Shown here one piece after another: positions 61,331 to 64,000 of a stretch of 64,000 bases of DNA (its first letter is position 1; every line of letters starts with the position of its first letter). Source of the DNA: Vanilla planifolia (lineage: Eukaryota > Streptophyta > Magnoliopsida > Asparagales > Orchidaceae); contig JAIUJO010000619.1 in assembly GCA_023846275.1 (NCBI GenBank), positions 547,001-611,000 of the forward strand, in the 5' to 3' direction. The position numbers were made by a program, and so were the translations under genes. The notes beneath the pieces were generated by a model. That model did not search any database, was not told the origin of the DNA, and saw nothing but the letters and a program-made list of their open reading frames with translations.

Positions 61331-62650
61331 TAGGCTAGAGTAGAGTAGAATAGAATAAAGTAGAATAGAGTTGATTAGAGTAGAGTAGAGAAGAGTGGAG
61401 TAGGGTAGAATAGTGTAGAGGAGAGGAGAGGAGAGAAGAGGAGAGGGGAGGAGATGAGAGGATAGAAGACAAGAAGAGAACAAAGTAGAGCAGAATAGAG
61501 TAGAGCATAGCAGAATAGAACAGAGTATAACAAAGTAGTGCAGAGCAGAGTAGAGTAAGGTAGAGTAGAGTAGAGCATAGTAGAGGGGAGTAGTGCAGAG
61601 TACAGAAAAGCAAGACAGAGTAGAGAAAAGCAGAGCAGAGTAGAGAAAAGCAAAGCAGAGTAGAGTATGTCTAGTTAGGCTAGGCTAGGCTAGAGTAGAG
61701 TAGAGTATGGCAGAATAGAGTAGAATAGAGTAGAGTAAAGTATAATAGAGCTAGGTTTGGCTAGGTTAAGCTTGGCTAAGTTAGAGTAGAGTAGAGTAGA
61801 GTATAGTAGAGCAGAGTATAGAGTGGAATAGAGCTAGGTTAGGTTGGGCTAAGCTAAGTGAGGCTAGGTAAGGCTATGCCAGAGTAGAGTAGAGTGGGGT
61901 GGAGTAGTGTAGAGTCGAGTAGTGTGGAGCAGAGTAGAGTAGTGTAGAATAGTGTATAGTAAAGTAGAGTTAGTATAAGCAAGGCTTGGTTAGGCTAGAG
62001 TAGAATAGAATAGAGTAGAATAGAGGAGAGCAGAGTAGAGAAGAGCATAGTAGAGTAGAGTAGGGTAGAGAAGAGCAAAGTAGAGAAGAGTAGAGTAGAG
62101 CTAGGCTAGGCTAGGCTTGGCTACAGTCGAGTAGAGTAGAGTAGAGCTAAGTTTTGAAAGACTATGCTCAGTTAGATTAAAGTAGAGTTGAATAGAGTAA
62201 AGTATGTTAGAGTAGAGTAGAGCAAAGCAAAGTATAGTAGAGTAGAGCTAAGTTTAGCTAGGTTAGGTTAGGTTAGGCTAGGCTAGTTTAGGTGAGAGAT
62301 GCATAGAGTAGAGTATAATAGAGTAGAGTAGAGTGGAGTAGAGTTAGGCTAGGCTAGGCTAGAGTAGAGTAGAGTAGAGTACAGTTGAGTAGAGAAGAGC
62401 TGAGCAAAGTAGAGTAGAGTATAACAGAGTAGAGAAGAACAGAGTAGAGTAAAGTAGAGTAGAGCGGAGCAGAGTAGAGAAGAGTGGAGTAGTGAAGAGA
62501 AGAGCAGAGTAGAATAGAGTAACATAAAGCTAGCTTAAGATAGGCTAGGATAGAGTAGAATGGAGTAGAGCTAAGTTAGGGTTGGCGAGGTTAAGCTAAG
62601 CTAGAGTAGAGTAGAGTAAAGTAGAGCAGAGTAAAGCTAGATTAAGCAAG
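61331..62650 (+). repeat. ~1.29-kb tandem duplication, copy 1
   Basis: Ordered anchors shared with the next 1.3 kb: AAGAGTGGAGTAGGG (61391), a long GGAGA patch (61417-61480), CTAGTTAGGCTAGGCTAG (61671), GCTAGGTTAGGTTGGGCTAA (61833), AGTAGAGTTGAATAGAGTAA (62181) and GTGAGAGATGCATAGAG (about 62292). Confidence 0.85.
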
Positions 62651-64000
62651 GCTAAGCTAGGCTAGAGTAACGTAGATAGAGTAGAGTAGAGTAGATTATA
62701 GTAGAGTAAAGAAGAGTGGAGTAGGGAAGAATAGTGTAAAGTAGAGGAGAGGAGAGGAGAGCAGAGGAGAGTAGAGGGGAGGAGAGGAGAGGAGTGAAGA
62801 AGAGAGTAGAGCAAAGCAAAGTAGAGCAGAGCAGAATAGAGTAAAGAAGTGTAGAATTGAATAGAGCAGTCTAAAGTGGTGCAGAGCAGAGTAGAGTATG
62901 GTAGAGGAGAGTAGAGCAGAGTAGAGGGGAGTAGCGCAACACAAAGCAGAATAGAGTACATCTAGTTAGGCTAGGCTAGAGTAGAGTAGAGTAGTGTATA
63001 GTAGAGTTGAGTAGAGTAGAGTATAAAAGAGATAGTTAGGCTAGATTAAGCTAGGCTAAGTCAGATTTGAGTAGAGTAATGTAGAGTATAGTCGAGTAGA
63101 GTAGAGTGGAATAGCGCTAGGTTAGGTTGGCTAAGCTAGGCTAGGCTTGGGTACGCTAAGCTAAGCTAGAATAGAGTAGAGTAGAGTGGAGTGTAGTAGA
63201 GTTGAGTAGAGTAGAGTAGTGTAGAATAATGTATAATAGAATAGAGTAAGGATAGGCTAGGCTAGAGTAGAGTAAAATAGAGTAGGGTAGAGTAAGAATA
63301 GAGCAGAGAAGATTAGAGTAGAGCAGAGTAGAGTGGAGTAGAGCAGAGTAGAGTAGAGCAAAGTAGACCTAGGTTTGGCTAGGCTAAGCTAAGCTTGGCT
63401 AGAGTAGAGTGGAGTAAAGTAGAGTAGAGCTAGGTTAGGCAATGCTATGCTAAGTTAGAGTAAAGTAGAGTTGAATAGAGTAAAGTATATTATAGTAGAG
63501 TACAGTAGAGTAGAGTAGAGCGAAGCAAAGTAGAGCAGAGCAAAGCTAGGTTTGGCAAGGCTAGGTTAGGCTACGCTATGCTAGGCTAGGAGAGAGACGA
63601 GTAGAGTAGAGTAGAGTAGAGTGGAGAAGAGTTAGGTTAGGCTAGAGTATAGTAAAGTAGAATAGAGTATAGTAGAGTAGAGAAGAGTAGAGCAAAGTAA
63701 AGTAGAGTAGAGCAGAGCAGAGTAGAGCAGAGAAAAGTAGATTGAGTAGAGCTGAGCAGAGTAGAGCATAGAAGAGTAGAGAAGAGAAGAGTAGAGAAGA
63801 ATATAGTAGAGTATAGCTAACTTAGGCTAGGCTAGGCTAAAGGAGAGTTCAGTAGAGCTAAGTTAGGTAAGGTTATGCTAAGCAAGGTTACGGTAGAGTA
63901 GAATAGAGTAGAGTAGAATAGAGTAGAGTAGAGTAGAGTAGAGTAGCATAAAGTAGAGCTAAGTTAGGTTAGGCTAGGCTGGAGTGTTGTAAAGTATAGT
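62651..64000 (+). repeat. ~1.29-kb tandem duplication, copy 2 (may run past the window)
   Basis: Matching anchors: AAGAGTGGAGTAGGG (62712), a GGAGA patch (62743-62812), CTAGTTAGGCTAGGCTAG (62962), GCTAGGTTAGGTTGGCTAAG (63116), AGTAGAGTTGAATAGAGTAA (63464) and GGAGAGAGACGAGTAGAG (about 63588). Offsets are 1283-1321 bp; differences come from pentamer indels and substitutions. A further copy may lie beyond the right edge. Confidence 0.8.

Larger units (their letters stand above)
5104..64000 (+). repeat. Giant degenerate pentanucleotide satellite (TAGAG)n / (TAGGC)n
   Basis: The whole right 92% of the window consists of 5-nt units in one orientation. The main unit is TAGAG (as AGAGT/AGAGC), in blocks usually 60-250 bp long; the second is TAGGC with TAGGT, in blocks usually 20-70 bp. 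Variants include AAAGT, ATAGT, TAAGC, TTGAG and GGAGA. Perfect TAGAG runs are short: the longest I noticed is about 8 units, near 6446-6485. The array is therefore old and diverged. I found no block in inverted orientation and no unrelated insertion of any length. It is noncoding. Long minus-strand open frames arise because CTCTA repeats contain no stop in any frame, whereas TAG falls in all three plus frames. The array continues past 64000. Heterochromatin (pericentromere, subtelomere or knob) is likely but not shown. Confidence 0.97.

Noticed and set aside
6359..62961. Dozens of minus-strand open frames of 60-150 codons rich in Leu, Tyr, Ser and Thr
   Set aside because: They are direct translations of CTCTA/GCCTA repeats. 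Overlapping frames give the same kind of peptide, there is no domain, and the lengths simply reflect where a mutated unit makes a stop.
5104..64000. Telomere: TTAGGC (nematode) or TTAGG (insect) units
   Set aside because: TTAGGC and TTAGG occur only where TAGGT meets TAGGC, usually once to three times (for example near 59728 and 62260). The basic period is 5 with mixed units, there is no long hexamer run, and the retroelement and its priming site are plant-type.
5104..64000. CRISPR array
   Set aside because: Short repeats are contiguous, degenerate and without unique spacers of constant length; there are no cas genes and the context is eukaryotic.
5104..64000. Calling the array centromeric
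   Set aside because: Length and purity fit heterochromatin, but nothing in the sequence distinguishes centromere, knob, subtelomere or B chromosome; CENH3 data would be needed.

Overview
The window is nuclear DNA, most likely from a flowering plant or another seed plant. The evidence is a decayed Ty3/gypsy LTR retrotransposon of the plant Tekay/Del chromovirus type, primed by plant-type initiator tRNA-Met, with long (about 2.4 kb) LTRs. I see no intact host gene, tRNA, rRNA, CRISPR array or bacterial gene. The species cannot be named from the sequence.

Layout. Positions 1-2461 (minus strand) hold a broken gag-pol. Gag is at about 1689-2461. A remnant of protease that lacks its catalytic part, reverse transcriptase and RNase H fill 1-1688, and integrase would lie beyond the left edge. 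An 18/18 primer-binding site is at 2594-2611. The 5' LTR runs from 2615 to a proposed end at 4976, and it contains a minus-strand TATA box, an internal ~0.6 kb duplication, a ~141-bp repeat and GC-rich minisatellite patches. Positions 4977-5103 are AT-rich flank with nothing recognisable.

From about 5104 to the right edge (64000, not ended) the window is one continuous, degenerate pentanucleotide satellite of almost 59 kb. It alternates (TAGAG)n blocks with shorter (TAGGC)n/(TAGGT) blocks, always in the same orientation. The many long minus-strand open frames are translations of this repeat (Leu-Tyr-Ser-Thr-Leu cycles), because the 5-nt unit has no stop in that direction; they are not genes.

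The array is not a flat microsatellite. Reading it against itself shows structure at several scales: a directional junction (AGAGC-TAGGT-TAGGC) between block types; 25-bp (five-pentamer) duplications; a ~561-bp tandem duplication (6.4-7.7 kb); a ~1.29-kb tandem duplication (61.3-63.9 kb); two copies of a ~5.0-5.1-kb unit (19.5-21.8 kb and 24.6-26.8 kb); and related segments at ~4.3, 9.6, 13.9 and 21.1 kb spacing. Scattered homopurine (GGAGA)n patches mark some of these copies. The most interesting content is therefore a pentanucleotide-based satellite with higher-order organisation next to the 5' end of a dead retrotransposon. All homologies were found by eye; a self dot-plot would define them properly.
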